A DNA stretch of 64,000 nt from Rhabdaerophilum sp. SD176 (lineage in GTDB: Bacteria; Pseudomonadota; Alphaproteobacteria; Rhizobiales; Beijerinckiaceae): NCBI RefSeq assembly GCF_030143245.1, contig NZ_JARJNS010000001.1, positions 558,001 through 622,000 on the forward strand, in the 5' to 3' direction. Position 1 is the stretch's first letter. The number at the start of each line of letters is the position of its first letter. The position numbers and the translations under genes were made by a program. Below are positions 51,559-60,771 of this stretch, one piece after another. The notes below the pieces were generated by a model. The model was not told the origin of the DNA and searched no databases. It saw only the letters and a list, made by a program, of their open reading frames with translations.

Positions 51559-52074
51559 ATGTCATCCCCTTTTCCCGCACCGACTCAGCCCTGGAGTCCG
51601 GGGACGCGCCATCCCCGCGGCGGCCGCTATTTCGAGGATTTCACCATCGGCGAGACCATCCGCCACGGCCTGACGCGCACCGTCACGCAGATGGACAACA
51701 TGCTGTTCTCCAACATGACGCTGAACCCGCAGCCGCTCCATATCGATGCGCAGTTCTGCGCCACCGAAACCGAATGGGGCAAGCCGCTCATGAATTCGCT
51801 CTTCACCCTCGGGCTGATGATCGGGATCTCGGTCAACGACACCACGGTCGGCACCACAATCGGCAATCTCGGCATGACCGATGTGAAATTCCCTGCCCCG
51901 CTCTTCGAGGGCGATTCCGTGCATGTCACGACAGAGATCATCGCCAAGCGCGAGTCGAAATCCCGCCCCGATGCCGGGATTGTCGACTTCCATCACCGGG
52001 CCTACAAGCAGGATGGCACCCTGGTCGCGGAATGCCGCCGGCAGGCTTTCATGCGCAAGGCCATTCCGGGCTGA
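51559..52074 (+). CDS. MaoC-like hot-dog hydratase
   Basis: A 171-residue single hot-dog domain protein. The hydratase motif NPQPLHIDAQFC carries the catalytic Asp and His, followed by NSLFTLGLMIG and MTDVKFPAPLFEGDSVHV. The ATG at 51559 follows AAGG. It adds water to an enoyl-CoA in the cytosol. Paired with the lyase gene 8 bp downstream, likely substrates are mesaconyl-CoA or itaconyl-CoA-type compounds; either C4/C5 route is possible. Confidence 0.88.
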   Translation: MSSPFPAPTQPWSPGTRHPRGGRYFEDFTIGETIRHGLTRTVTQMDNMLFSNMTLNPQPLHIDAQFCATETEWGKPLMNSLFTLGLMIGISVNDTTVGTTIGNLGMTDVKFPAPLFEGDSVHVTTEIIAKRESKSRPDAGIVDFHHRAYKQDGTLVAECRRQAFMRKAIPG

Positions 52075-52082
52075 GAGGGTTC

Positions 52083-52961
52083 ATGCGTTCGCTGCTGTTC
52101 ATCCCGGGCGACGACCCGAAGAAGATCGCCAAGGGCCTCGGCTCGGGCGCCGATGCGCTGATCCTCGACCTCGAGGATTCCGTCGCGGCCAGCCGCAAGG
52201 TCGAGGCGCGCAACGTCGTGCGCGAGACCCTGCTGGCTCGCCAGCCCGGCCAGCCCCGGCTGGTCGTGCGCGTCAACGCCCTGCGCTCGGGCGATATCGC
52301 CGCCGATCTCGACGGCGTGATGCCCGGCGCGCCGGAGGCGATCATGCTGCCGAAATGCGAGGGCGGCGCCGACATCCAGCATCTTGGCGCGCTGGTTGCC
52401 GTCCGCGAGGCCGAAAACAACCTGCCCGATGGCGGCACGCGCATCATCGCCATCGCCACCGAAACCCCGATCGCGCTCTTCCGCCTCGGCACCATTCCGG
52501 GCGCCAGCCAGCGGCTGGAGGGCCTGACCTGGGGCGCGGAAGACCTGGCCGGGGCCATCGGCGCGGAGCGCAACCGCGACGAAAGCGGCCTCTACACCGA
52601 ACCGTTCCGGCTGGCCCGCTCGCTGGCCCTCTTTGCTGCGGCGGCGGCGGATGTGACGCCGATCGACACGGTCTCGGTGGATTTCCGGAACATGGAAGCC
52701 CTCCGCGCGGAATGCCTCGCCGCCCGTCAGGACGGGTTCACCGCCAAGATGGCGATCCATCCGGCCCAGGTGCCGGTGATCAACGAGGTCTTCACGCCGG
52801 ACGCCGCCGCGATCGCCTGGGCGCAGAAGATCGAGAGTTATTTCATCGAGCATCCGGATGCCGGCGTGGTCGGCATCGATGGCCAGATGATCGACAAGCC
52901 CCACCGCGTGCAGGCCGCGCGCATCCTTGCGCGGGCCCGCGCCGCCGGGGTGTTGGGCTGA
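52083..52961 (+). CDS. CitE-like CoA-ester lyase (malyl-/citramalyl-CoA lyase type)
   Basis: A 292-residue TIM-barrel lyase. Family features are MRSLLFIPGDDPKKI, ALILDLEDSVA, RVNAL, IMLPKCEGGAD (metal-binding Glu region), IATETPIAL, LTWGAEDLAGAIGA, and KMAIHPAQV. It cleaves a 3-hydroxyacyl-CoA to acetyl-CoA plus glyoxylate or pyruvate, using Mg2+. With the upstream MaoC protein it resembles the pair for itaconate/leucine-type or ethylmalonyl-CoA pathways. It starts after GAGAGGG. Confidence 0.88.
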   Translation: MRSLLFIPGDDPKKIAKGLGSGADALILDLEDSVAASRKVEARNVVRETLLARQPGQPRLVVRVNALRSGDIAADLDGVMPGAPEAIMLPKCEGGADIQHLGALVAVREAENNLPDGGTRIIAIATETPIALFRLGTIPGASQRLEGLTWGAEDLAGAIGAERNRDESGLYTEPFRLARSLALFAAAAADVTPIDTVSVDFRNMEALRAECLAARQDGFTAKMAIHPAQVPVINEVFTPDAAAIAWAQKIESYFIEHPDAGVVGIDGQMIDKPHRVQAARILARARAAGVLG

Positions 52962-52999
52962 CGGGCAGATCGGTTGCGCCTCGTCAGGACGAAGCCGCC

Positions 53000-53602
53000 T
53001 CAGACCGTCGGTCGCTCCAGCGAGAACACGGATTCGACGGCCGCATATTCCATATAGCCCAGCCGGGCGAGATGGTTCATGGCCATGGAATCCACCTTGC
53101 CGTCGCGGAGGAAGGCGTCGTCGATATGCACGCCGACAACCTCGCCGAGGACGAGGAAATATGGCCCCTCCTGCCCGTCGAGACCCTTGAGATTCTGGAT
53201 CGAGGTCACCTTGCATTCCAGCGCCGCTGCCGCGCCCTTCACGCGGGGCGGCCGGACGAGCCGGCTCGGCTCCATGACCAGGCCAGCCTTCTCGAACTCG
53301 TTGACCCCGCGCGGATAGGGGGCCGAGCTCTGGTTCATCGCCTCGACATCCGCCTTGATGACAATATTGCAGACGAATTCGCCTGTCTCTTCGGCATTGG
53401 CGGCGCTGTCCTTCATCCCGGCAGAGGAAAAGCCGACAATGGCCGGCCGGTCCGAAAACGCGTTGAAGAACGAATAGGGCGCGAGATTGGGGGCGCCATC
53501 GGCCGAAACGGTCGAGATCCAGCCGATCGGGCGCGGCGCGACGAGCGCCTTGAACGGGTCATGCGGCAAGCCGTGATTGCGCAGGCGCGGTTCGTAGAAC
53601 AT
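53000..53602 (-). CDS. Flavin reductase-like FMN-binding protein
   Basis: A 200-residue split-barrel protein. The ATG at 53602 gives MFYEPRLRNHGLPHDPFKA; the longer open frame upstream is spurious. The FMN region is PRPIGWISTVSADGAPNLAPYSFFNAFSD in pieces, with the family DRPAIVGFSS and EVVGVHIDD. Such proteins reduce flavin or act on flavin-dependent small molecules in the cytosol; the partner is unknown. It is convergent with the lyase gene. Confidence 0.85.
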   Translation of the reverse strand: MFYEPRLRNHGLPHDPFKALVAPRPIGWISTVSADGAPNLAPYSFFNAFSDRPAIVGFSSAGMKDSAANAEETGEFVCNIVIKADVEAMNQSSAPYPRGVNEFEKAGLVMEPSRLVRPPRVKGAAAALECKVTSIQNLKGLDGQEGPYFLVLGEVVGVHIDDAFLRDGKVDSMAMNHLARLGYMEYAAVESVFSLERPTV

Positions 53603-53732
53603 GGCAAACTCCTTGATGTTGCCGTCCAGATGGTTGATTGCCACGCTTAAGGCAAGATCATGCGCACAAACTGGCCTTGCTGGCTTGCCGAGGTGACTTG
53701 CCTGCCCGCGCTCTCTGTCGGAAAAGCCTGTG

Positions 53733-54596
53733 ATGGATGTTGCCCGCCTGATTCCCCGCCTCCTGACGCGCCGGCGCCTTCTGGCCGCCGGAGGCGTGCT
53801 TGCGGCCGGGCTCGCGCCGGCCATGGCGCAGTTCGCACCGGGCCGGACCGGCATCCTCGCGCTGCGCGCCACCTATGGTGACCGGGGCGCCGAGATCCTG
53901 GGCGATCTCGTCTGGCGCATCTACACGGTTCGCGGGCCGGATGTGCAGCTCTACACCAAGGTGGAGACGGCGCGCCCGAGCCTCGTCCTGCCCCCGGGCC
54001 AATATGCGATCCATGTGAGCCACGGGCTTGCCACGGCAACGCGGAATATCACCCTGAGCGAGACCGGCTCTGTTGCAACCCTGCCGATCAGTGTCGGCGC
54101 GCTGACGGTGAACGGCCATCTCGGCGTGCCGGAGCGGCCGATCCCGCCGCAACGGCAGAAGCTCTCGGTCTTCATTCCAACGGCCAACAATTCGGAAGGC
54201 AAGCTCGTCACGGATTCGCTGCGCCCGATGACGCGGATCATGCTGCCCGAAGGCACCTACCACCTCGTCTCGACCTATTCGGGCTCGAATTCCGTGGTGC
54301 GGACCGATGTACGCGTCACCACCGGCCGCGTTACCGAGGCGGCGGTGAACCATCGCGCCGCGACGATGACGCTGAAACTCGTCCGACAGCGCGGTGGCGT
54401 GGCTCTGGCTGGCGCCGAATGGACGATCGAGACCCCCGGCGGCGATATCGTGGCCGAGGCGGTCGGCGCCTTTCCGAGCGTCGATATCGGCGAAGGCACC
54501 TACAATGTCCTCGCCCGCCACAATGACCGTGAGTATCGCGGCCAGATGAAGGTCGAGGGCGGCATCAACCGTGATTTCGAGATCATCGTGGAGTGA
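53733..54596 (+). CDS. Exported protein with repeated beta-sandwich segments, unknown function
   Basis: A 287-residue protein with a twin-arginine-like signal (RRRLLAAGGVLAAGLAPAMA, cleaved near AMAQF). The mature part repeats a pattern of about 90 residues: a beta-rich stretch ending in PPGQYAIHVSHG, then LPEGTYHLVSTYSGSN, then IGEGTYNVLARHND. This resembles carboxypeptidase-regulatory-like or transthyretin-like folds. It is probably periplasmic. No enzyme motif is visible. Confidence 0.75.
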   Translation: MDVARLIPRLLTRRRLLAAGGVLAAGLAPAMAQFAPGRTGILALRATYGDRGAEILGDLVWRIYTVRGPDVQLYTKVETARPSLVLPPGQYAIHVSHGLATATRNITLSETGSVATLPISVGALTVNGHLGVPERPIPPQRQKLSVFIPTANNSEGKLVTDSLRPMTRIMLPEGTYHLVSTYSGSNSVVRTDVRVTTGRVTEAAVNHRAATMTLKLVRQRGGVALAGAEWTIETPGGDIVAEAVGAFPSVDIGEGTYNVLARHNDREYRGQMKVEGGINRDFEIIVE

Positions 54597-54602
54597 CTCC
54601 GC

Positions 54603-54693
54603 CGTCATGGCCGGGCCTGGCCCGGCCATCCACGACTTCGGTTTGTTGGCAACAGTGAAGTCATGGATGCCCGCCCCAAGGGCGGGCATGACG
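54603..54693. repeat. Dispersed double-palindrome repeat, copy 2
   Basis: Inverted copy of the element at 13944-14032: GTCATGGCCGGG...CCCGGCCATCCACGACTTCGG, then GGATGCCCGCCC...GGGCGGGCATGACG. The two hairpins and the ACGACT link are kept; bases in the loops differ. Confidence 0.75.
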
Positions 54694-54726
54694 GGAACAG
54701 CGGGACCTGCCGGGGAAATCTCCCCG

Positions 54727-55038
54727 ACCCCCTTCACTTCACCCGAAAACTGGGCTCTGATCCTGCCGAAGCGCGAACGCGCGCCGGGCGGCCAGCCCGA
54801 ACCCCGCGCAGCGGCAAGGAAAACTTCCTCACCCCCTTCACTTCACCCGAAAACTGGGCTCTGATCCTGCCGAAGCGCGAACGCGCGCCGGGCGGCCAGC
54901 CCGAACCCCGCGCAGCGGCAAGGAAAACTTCCTCACCCCCTTCACTTCACCCGAAAACTGGGCTCTGATCCTGCCGAAGCGCGAACGCGCGCCGGGCGGC
55001 CAGCCCGGACCCCGCGCAGCGGCAAGAAAAACCTACTC
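54727..55038. repeat. 104-bp tandem repeat, three copies
   Basis: Units begin at 54727, 54831 and 54935 with ACCCCCTTCACTTCACCCG and end in GCGGCAAGGAAAACTTCCTC. Copies 1 and 2 are nearly identical and copy 3 diverges at its end. A partial fourth tail (GCGGCAAGGAAAG) forms the ribosome-binding site of the next gene. The period of 104 is not a multiple of three. Together with the preceding dispersed element it fills the 464-bp gap 54597-55060. Confidence 0.9.
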
Positions 55039-55060
55039 CGCGAAGCGGCAAGGAAAGAAA

Positions 55061-55297
55061 ATGCAGACGTTTTTTGTCCAGATCAAATGCAAGCTCGGCA
55101 AGACCTACGAGGTTGCCACCGCTCTGGCCGATGCCGAGATCGCCTCGGAAATCTATTCCACGGCCGGGCATTACGATATTCTCGCCAAGTTCCACCTCGA
55201 TGACGCGCATGATATCGGCCATTTCGTCGGCGAGAAGGTGCAGACGCTGCCGGGCATCCAGGACACGCTGACGGTGATTACGTTCAAGGCGTTTTGA
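55061..55297 (+). CDS. Stand-alone Lrp/AsnC ligand-binding (RAM) domain protein
   Basis: A 78-residue protein, MQTFFVQIKCKLGKTYEVAT, with YSTAGHYDILAKFHLDD and the C-terminal TLPGIQDTLTVITF, the beta-alpha-beta-beta-alpha-beta pattern of the RAM domain without the DNA-binding half. Such proteins bind amino acids and may assemble with full-length Lrp proteins. An AAGGAAAG site precedes it. A terminator follows at 55397. Confidence 0.85.
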   Translation: MQTFFVQIKCKLGKTYEVATALADAEIASEIYSTAGHYDILAKFHLDDAHDIGHFVGEKVQTLPGIQDTLTVITFKAF

Positions 55298-55396
55298 AGC
55301 CAACCCTACGTGGCATATTGGAAGCCGCTCGACATTGCCGTCGCACTTGTGCTGCAGGGCAAGCCGGTGCGGTTTCCTGACCGCCAATGAAACGAA

Positions 55397-55424
55397 AAAG
55401 GGCTCGCAAGCGAGCCCTTTGACT
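55397..55424. terminator. Bidirectional terminator between RAM protein gene and thrS
   Basis: AAAGGGCTCG-CAAG-CGAGCCCTTT, a 10-bp perfect stem with A/T runs on both sides, between convergent genes. Confidence 0.8.
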
Positions 55425-55556
55425 AAATCCAGCAGCCTCTTGAATATCTCGCCTTGCGCGTGGACCCTTGCGGGCGGGGGGAGCTTTCGCAGCTGGTCTA
55501 TCTGCCCGACATCGGTTGCAAAGCAATAAGTTCCATACTTTGCAACCTTTAGCGCC

Positions 55557-57536
55557 TCACCGCCTCAGATCCGGCGGCACCGCTTCCGCCTCCAGCATCG
55601 CCAGCGCCTCGTCGAGCGGCATCGTCACCTGCGCCTGCGAGCCAAGCCGGCGGATCGTCACCGTCCGCTCCTCGGCCTCGCGCTTGCCCACGGCGAAAAT
55701 CACCGGAACCTTGGCGAGAGAATGCTCGCGCACCTTGTAGCTGATCTTCTCGTTGCGCGTGTCAGCCCGTGCCCGCAACCCGGCGGCGAAGGCGGCTTCC
55801 GTCACTTCATGCGCATACTCATCCGCTTCCGAGGTGATCGGGCAGACGACAAGCTGCTCCGGCGCCAGCCAGAGCGGGAAATGCCCGGCATAGCTCTCGA
55901 TCAGGATGCCGAGGAAGCGCTCGAGGCTGCCGACAATGGCGCGATGCACCATGACCGGCTGCTTCTTCTCGCCATCGGCGCCGATATAGAAGGCACCGAA
56001 CCGCTCCGGCAGGTTGAAATCCACCTGCGTCGTGCCGCATTGCCAGTCACGCCCGATCGCATCCTTCAGCGTGTATTCGAATTTCGGGCCATAGAAGGCG
56101 CCCTCGCCCGGGTTGAGCCCGGTCCTGATCTTGCCGCCGGATTCCGCGGCGATCTTGTCGAGCACGCGCATCATGATCGTCTCGGCCCGGTCCCAGGCCT
56201 CGTCGGTGCCGACGCGCTTTTCCGGCCGGGTGGAGAGTTTCACCACCAGGCTGTCAAAGCCGAAATCGCGATAGACCGAGAGCATCAGCTCGTTGATCTT
56301 CATGCACTCGGATTCAAGCTGCTCCTCGGTGCAGAAGACATGCGCATCGTCCTGCGTGAAGCCGCGCACGCGCATCAGCCCGTGCAGCGCGCCGGAGGCT
56401 TCGTAGCGATGCACCACGCCGAATTCCGCGAGGCGGATCGGCAGGTCGCGATAGCTCTTGAGCCCGTGCTTGAAGAGCTGCACATGGCCGGGGCAATTCA
56501 TCGGCTTCAGCGCGAAGACCTTGTGGTCACGCGTGGCATCGAGCGGATTCTCGAAAGCCGAGGCCGATTTCACGGCGAACATGCCGTCCTGGTACCAGCC
56601 CCAATGGCCCGAGGTTTCCCAGAGGCTCTTGTCGAGAATCTGCGGCGCATTCACCTCCTCGTAATCGCGGCGCAAGCGCCGGCGCATATAGGCGATGAGC
56701 TGCTGGAACATGGTCCAGCCCTTGGAATGCCAGAACACCGTGCCGGGGCCCTCGTCCTGGAAATGGAACAGGTCCATCTCCCGGCCGAGCTTGCGATGGT
56801 CGCGCTTCTCCGCTTCCTCGATCTGCTTGAGATAGGCGTCGAGATCCTCCTGCGCGGCAAAGGCCGTGCCGTAGATCCGGGTCAGCATCGGGTTGTTCGA
56901 ATCGCCGCGCCAATAGGCGCCCGCCACCTTCATCAGCTTGAAGGCCGTGCCGACCTTGCCGACGCTGGTCATGTGCGGGCCGCGGCAGAGGTCGATCCAC
57001 TCGCCTTGGCGGTACATCTTGAGGTCTTCGCCCGGCGGGATCGCATCCACCAGCTCGACCTTGAAATGCTCGCCCTTCGCGCGGAAGAAATCCTTCGCCT
57101 GCTCGCGCGTCCAGAATTCCTTGGTGAAGGCCGTATCTTTCGCGATGATCTCGCGCATCTTCTTCTCGATGGCGGCAAAATCCTCCGGCGTGAACGGCTC
57201 GTTCCGGAAGAAATCGTAATAGAAGCCGTTCTCGATCACCGGCCCGATCGTCACCTGCGTGCCGGGCCAGAGCGCCTGCACCGCTTCGGCCAGCACATGC
57301 GCCGCATCATGGCGGATCAGCTCGAGGCAACGCGGATCGGTGCGCGGCAGGAACTCGATCCTTGCATCGCGCTCGATCGGATCGGCGAGGTCACGCACCT
57401 CGCCATCCAGCGCCATCACGGCGGTGCGCTTCAGCAGCGAGGGGGAAATGCCGCCGGCAATCGCCGCGCCGGTGATTCCGGCGGGAAACTCGCGCTGCGC
57501 GCCATCGGGAAAGGTGAGGGAAATCATGGGGGCCAT
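55557..57536 (-). CDS. thrS: Threonyl-tRNA synthetase
   Basis: A 659-residue class II synthetase with an N-terminal TGS domain (about 1-65), an editing domain ([17 protein letters not shown], about 70-250), the catalytic core (about 260-530) and an anticodon domain. Class II motif 2 is in [14 protein letters not shown] and Zn ligands are in [13 protein letters not shown] and later His. The ATG at 57536 has an AGGAG site 8 bp upstream. The order thrS-yidD-iscU-folE is a conserved alphaproteobacterial block that is partly disturbed here. Confidence 0.96.
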   Translation of the reverse strand: MAPMISLTFPDGAQREFPAGITGAAIAGGISPSLLKRTAVMALDGEVRDLADPIERDARIEFLPRTDPRCLELIRHDAAHVLAEAVQALWPGTQVTIGPVIENGFYYDFFRNEPFTPEDFAAIEKKMREIIAKDTAFTKEFWTREQAKDFFRAKGEHFKVELVDAIPPGEDLKMYRQGEWIDLCRGPHMTSVGKVGTAFKLMKVAGAYWRGDSNNPMLTRIYGTAFAAQEDLDAYLKQIEEAEKRDHRKLGREMDLFHFQDEGPGTVFWHSKGWTMFQQLIAYMRRRLRRDYEEVNAPQILDKSLWETSGHWGWYQDGMFAVKSASAFENPLDATRDHKVFALKPMNCPGHVQLFKHGLKSYRDLPIRLAEFGVVHRYEASGALHGLMRVRGFTQDDAHVFCTEEQLESECMKINELMLSVYRDFGFDSLVVKLSTRPEKRVGTDEAWDRAETIMMRVLDKIAAESGGKIRTGLNPGEGAFYGPKFEYTLKDAIGRDWQCGTTQVDFNLPERFGAFYIGADGEKKQPVMVHRAIVGSLERFLGILIESYAGHFPLWLAPEQLVVCPITSEADEYAHEVTEAAFAAGLRARADTRNEKISYKVREHSLAKVPVIFAVGKREAEERTVTIRRLGSQAQVTMPLDEALAMLEAEAVPPDLRR

Positions 57537-57714
57537 CGGCCATTCTCCTGCTCACTCGGGGATACGGACCCCGTAAGCCAGTCCGGATGCTGAGGTGATG
57601 TCGATCGGCGAAGCCCGCATCCGGTCAGGGCGAATCGCGTCCGTCGGTGCTTGTAACCGCCAAAGGTTCACGGCACCTTGCTCCCGATAGACGACGCGCA
57701 GGACCAAAACAAGC

Positions 57715-58509
57715 ATGTTCCAGCCCCGCCTTGCCCGCCTCGCCGCCCGGACCGCGCTGATCCTTGCCGCGCTCCTGCTGGTCCTTCCGGCCAGCCGGGC
57801 GAATGACGCGATGACCTTCACGCTCGGCCGGCTTGAATCCGCGCCGGCCTGCGGTGCCCCCTGTGCGCAGTTCATCGTCGCACGCGGCGAGATCACCCAT
57901 GCCAGCGCCTTCGGCTTCTTCTATGCCCGCAAACGCGCCGGTGACCGCGACCTGCCGGTCATTCTCGAATCGCCCGGCGGCTACGTGATCGGCGCCACCT
58001 TCCTCGCCCGGAAATGGCGCGAGCTGGATGTCACGGCCATCATCGCACGGGCGGAGCCGACCTGCCGCTGGGGCGGGACTGGCCGGGCCTGCGACCCGCG
58101 GGATGCCGAGGGGCAGGTCCAGACCTTCCGCCTTGTACGCGGCGGCTCCTGCGCTTCGGCCTGCCCGATGCTGCTGGCCGGCGCGGTCCGCCGGCTTGCC
58201 ATGTCTGATGCCCGGTTCGGGGTGCATCGACCGGCCATCAACCGCGATTCCGCCGCCGGGCGCCTCGCCCTCTCGCTGGGCGGCGAGGATGCCGGGGCAG
58301 GAAGGCGGCTGGACAGGGGCATCCCCGATCATTTCAGCGCCATGGGCATCGATCCGCGCCTCGCCGAGCGCTATCACGCCACGCCGAACGAGACGATGGA
58401 CTGGTTCCCGCTGGAGGAAGCCCGCGCGCTCGGCCTTGTTAACGCCCTGCCGGCTGAAGTGGCGGGGCACCCGGCCCTGCCGAAAGCCTTGCTGGAGGCG
58501 ATCCGCTGA
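57715..58509 (+). CDS. Exported ClpP/crotonase-fold protease-like protein
   Basis: A 264-residue protein with a signal peptide (ALILAALLLVLPASRA). The fold is of the ClpP/crotonase type: ILESPGGYVIGATFLARKW, then RGGSCASACPMLLAGAVRRLA with the candidate catalytic Ser, then ARFGVHRP with the His. Similar secreted proteins of the S14/S49 group are common in alphaproteobacteria, and their substrates are unknown. It is divergent from thrS and convergent with yidD. Confidence 0.82.
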   Translation: MFQPRLARLAARTALILAALLLVLPASRANDAMTFTLGRLESAPACGAPCAQFIVARGEITHASAFGFFYARKRAGDRDLPVILESPGGYVIGATFLARKWRELDVTAIIARAEPTCRWGGTGRACDPRDAEGQVQTFRLVRGGSCASACPMLLAGAVRRLAMSDARFGVHRPAINRDSAAGRLALSLGGEDAGAGRRLDRGIPDHFSAMGIDPRLAERYHATPNETMDWFPLEEARALGLVNALPAEVAGHPALPKALLEAIR

Positions 58510-58519
58510 CCGGGAAGGC

Positions 58520-58855
58520 TCAGCGAGACCCCTCGCCGGATTCCGGCCCTGCCGGGCGCATGCCCTCCGGCACCCACGTCTCCTGCCACCGCCCGTAGCG
58601 CCACGGCCGGTACCAGGCGGCATCGTCCGGAAGTTCCTCACACACGAAGTCGAGCCCGGATGTCCCGCCCGGTCGGCAGCGGCAGATCCGGGCCAGGCCC
58701 ATCCAGCCGCCCGGCCAGACGCCATGCTTGTCCACCGCGTCGATCATGTATTCCGAGCAGCTCGGCATGTGCCGGCATGTCCGCCCGATCAGCGCCGAGA
58801 GCGTGTAGCGGTAGAGATAGACCGGCGCGAGGAAGAGGTGGCGAGCGAGCGTCAA
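58520..58855 (-). CDS. yidD: Membrane protein insertion efficiency factor YidD
   Basis: A 111-residue protein with the YidD signature APVYLYRYTLSALIGRTCRHMPSCSEYM followed by HGVWPGGWMGLARICRCRPGG (quoted in parts); the three Cys and the CRPGG end are conserved. The C-terminal about 35 residues are extra. The TTG at 58855 overlaps the TGA of the upstream gene (TTGA) and gives the family length; an ATG at 58894 would overlap that gene by 43 bp. YidD assists YidC/Sec in inserting membrane proteins. Confidence 0.88.
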   Translation of the reverse strand: MTLARHLFLAPVYLYRYTLSALIGRTCRHMPSCSEYMIDAVDKHGVWPGGWMGLARICRCRPGGTSGLDFVCEELPDDAAWYRPWRYGRWQETWVPEGMRPAGPESGEGSR

Positions 58856-59343
58856 TGTTTCTCGGCCATCCACTGCCGGGCTAGTTTTTCCCATTCATCG
58901 TAGAGGCGTGGATTGCCAACAAGCACGCGTATCACTTGGATCGCTGACTCAGCTGCCTGAAAGTCAGTTAGCATCGAACCACGAAACCAAGCCTGATAAA
59001 GACGGGGGTCGATCACTTTCTTTCGCATCGCCAAGGCAAGCAGCTCATAATCATTGAAAATATATCGAATAGAATTGGCCTCCTCGGTATGCTGGCGATC
59101 GTGACTGAACCAAACCGCCAGTGGTTCGGGCGAAGCACGGAGGTGGTTGAATGTAACGCGATGCTGCTGGTAGCGCGCATCCCACTCCCGCTTGAAAATC
59201 AGGTCAATAGCGGCACGATCACGGGCCATCTGCCGGTTTGCTCTGATGTTAACATAGGCCCAAATGCTGGCAACCATTGCAGAAAATACGGCTGTCCCAG
59301 CGGTCACCAAAGGGGCAATGTAAATGAATTCAGCCAATGTCAT
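58852..59343 (-). CDS. DUF4760-like membrane-anchored protein, compositionally foreign
   Basis: A 163-residue protein with one N-terminal membrane helix (LVTAGTAVFSAMVASIWAYVNI) and a soluble helical part with RANRQMARDRAAIDLI and IFNDYELLALAMRKKVID, which resemble DUF4760. Its GC content is well below that of its neighbours, and it separates yidD from the iscU-like gene, which are normally adjacent in this order. It looks like a recent insertion. The function is unknown. Confidence 0.7.
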   Translation of the reverse strand: MTLAEFIYIAPLVTAGTAVFSAMVASIWAYVNIRANRQMARDRAAIDLIFKREWDARYQQHRVTFNHLRASPEPLAVWFSHDRQHTEEANSIRYIFNDYELLALAMRKKVIDPRLYQAWFRGSMLTDFQAAESAIQVIRVLVGNPRLYDEWEKLARQWMAEKH

Positions 59344-59357
59344 GATTTGAGGTGCCC

Positions 59358-59804
59358 TCACTCCGCCGCGACAGCCCGCTTCGCCTCGATCTGACCGATC
59401 GCATCGATCACGGCATCGAAGGTGAGCAGGGTCGAGGCATGCCGGGCCTTGTAATCGCGCACAGGCTCAAGCACGCGGAGATCGGCCCATTTGCCGTCCG
59501 GCGCTGCGCCATTCTCCTTGAGCATCCGCCGCGCCACCTCGCGGATCTCGCGCAGCTCCGCTGCCGTCGAGCCCACGACGTTCCGCGCCATGATCGAGGA
59601 GGAAGCCTGCCCGAGGGCACAGGCCTTCACCTCATGGGCGAAATCGGTGACAATATTGCCCTCCATCACGAGATCGACGGTGACAGTGGAGCCGCAGAGC
59701 TTGGAATGCGCGGTCGCGCTCGCCTGCGGCGCTGCAAGACGCCCCTGCCGGGGAATGTCAGCAGCCAGTTCCAGAATGCGGCGGTTATAGACATCGTCGA
59801 GCAT
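59358..59804 (-). CDS. IscU/NifU-like iron-sulfur scaffold protein
   Basis: A 148-residue protein, MLDDVYNRRILELAADIP, with two of the scaffold Cys positions visible in KLCGSTVTVDL and EVKACALGQASSSIMA; the third, later in IscU, is less clear. The start at 59804 replaces the much longer open frame upstream. It belongs to the alphaproteobacterial scaffold group found between folE and yidD. Its role is iron-sulfur cluster assembly or a related step, in the cytosol. Confidence 0.85.
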   Translation of the reverse strand: MLDDVYNRRILELAADIPRQGRLAAPQASATAHSKLCGSTVTVDLVMEGNIVTDFAHEVKACALGQASSSIMARNVVGSTAAELREIREVARRMLKENGAAPDGKWADLRVLEPVRDYKARHASTLLTFDAVIDAIGQIEAKRAVAAE

Positions 59805-59966
59805 GGAAAATCCTCTTGCAGGAAAAGATAAGGCCAAAGCCGCCGAATTGCCATAAGCTGGAGCCATCCTCTCAGAAGAGGCGCCGCGACAAATTTCCTG
59901 GCTGCCGGGCAATCCATGCCCTGCAGCCCCGCGTAAGCCGGACAACACAACAACAGGAGGCGCCAC

Positions 59967-60599
59967 ATGGATGCAGTGGTTAAGACCTTTCCGGCCAGGT
60001 CTTCGGTCCGGAAACCCGTCGATCGTCCGTCTCGTGAGGAAGCCGAAGCCGCCGTGCGGACTCTGCTTCGCTGGGCCGGCGACGATCCGACACGCGAAGG
60101 CCTTCTCGAAACGCCCAAGCGCGTCGTCAAAGCCTACGAAGAGCTGTTTTCCGGCTACCAGAAGGACGCATCCGAGGCCCTCTCGAAGGTTTTCGAGGAA
60201 GTTGAAGGATACGACGACCTTGTTCTGGTGAAGGACATCCCCTTCCACTCGCATTGCGAGCATCACATGGTTCCCTTTGTGGGCAAGGCCCATATCGCCT
60301 ATTATCCCGAAGGGGGCGTTGTCGGCCTTTCGAAGCTTGCCCGCGTGGTCGATATCTTCGCACGGCGGCTCCAGACGCAGGAAACCATGACGGCAGAGAT
60401 CGTCCAGGCGATCGATTCTGCCCTGCATCCGCGCGGCATCGCCGTACTGGTTGAAGCCGAACATATGTGCATGTCCATGCGCGGCATCCAGAAGCAGGGC
60501 GCCTCGACGACAACCTGCCAGTTTACCGGCATTTTCCGGGATGACCCCTCCGAGCAGGTCCGCTTCTTCACGCTGCTGAATACCGGCCGCCGCAGCTGA
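59967..60599 (+). CDS. folE: GTP cyclohydrolase I
   Basis: A 210-residue enzyme. The zinc and active site is in [20 protein letters not shown] (Cys, His), and the GTP-binding [12 protein letters not shown] follows after MCMSMRG. It converts GTP to 7,8-dihydroneopterin triphosphate, the first step in folate synthesis. It is divergent from the iscU-like gene and ends before a strong terminator. Confidence 0.95.
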   Translation: MDAVVKTFPARSSVRKPVDRPSREEAEAAVRTLLRWAGDDPTREGLLETPKRVVKAYEELFSGYQKDASEALSKVFEEVEGYDDLVLVKDIPFHSHCEHHMVPFVGKAHIAYYPEGGVVGLSKLARVVDIFARRLQTQETMTAEIVQAIDSALHPRGIAVLVEAEHMCMSMRGIQKQGASTTTCQFTGIFRDDPSEQVRFFTLLNTGRRS

Positions 60600-60679
60600 G
60601 CGGCGGCGCCCACTCTTCCGATGTTGCTCGCGCCGGGCCGCTCTCCCGCCCGATCCTCCCCGAGCAATATCGCCTTCAA

Positions 60680-60704
60680 GGCCGGGCCCTGCCCGGTCTT
60701 TTTT
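60680..60704 (+). terminator. Terminator of folE
   Basis: GGCCGGGC-CCT-GCCCGGTC followed by TTTTTTCTTG. Confidence 0.85.
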
Positions 60705-60771
60705 CTTGTCCGCCTGGCGCCGCCAAAGAAAAAGGCTTGATTCGGCACGCCGATCGCCCAACAACCGCGGC

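Noticed and set aside
54727-55038. CRISPR-like array
   Set aside because: Units are 104 bp with no distinct spacers; this is a simple tandem repeat.
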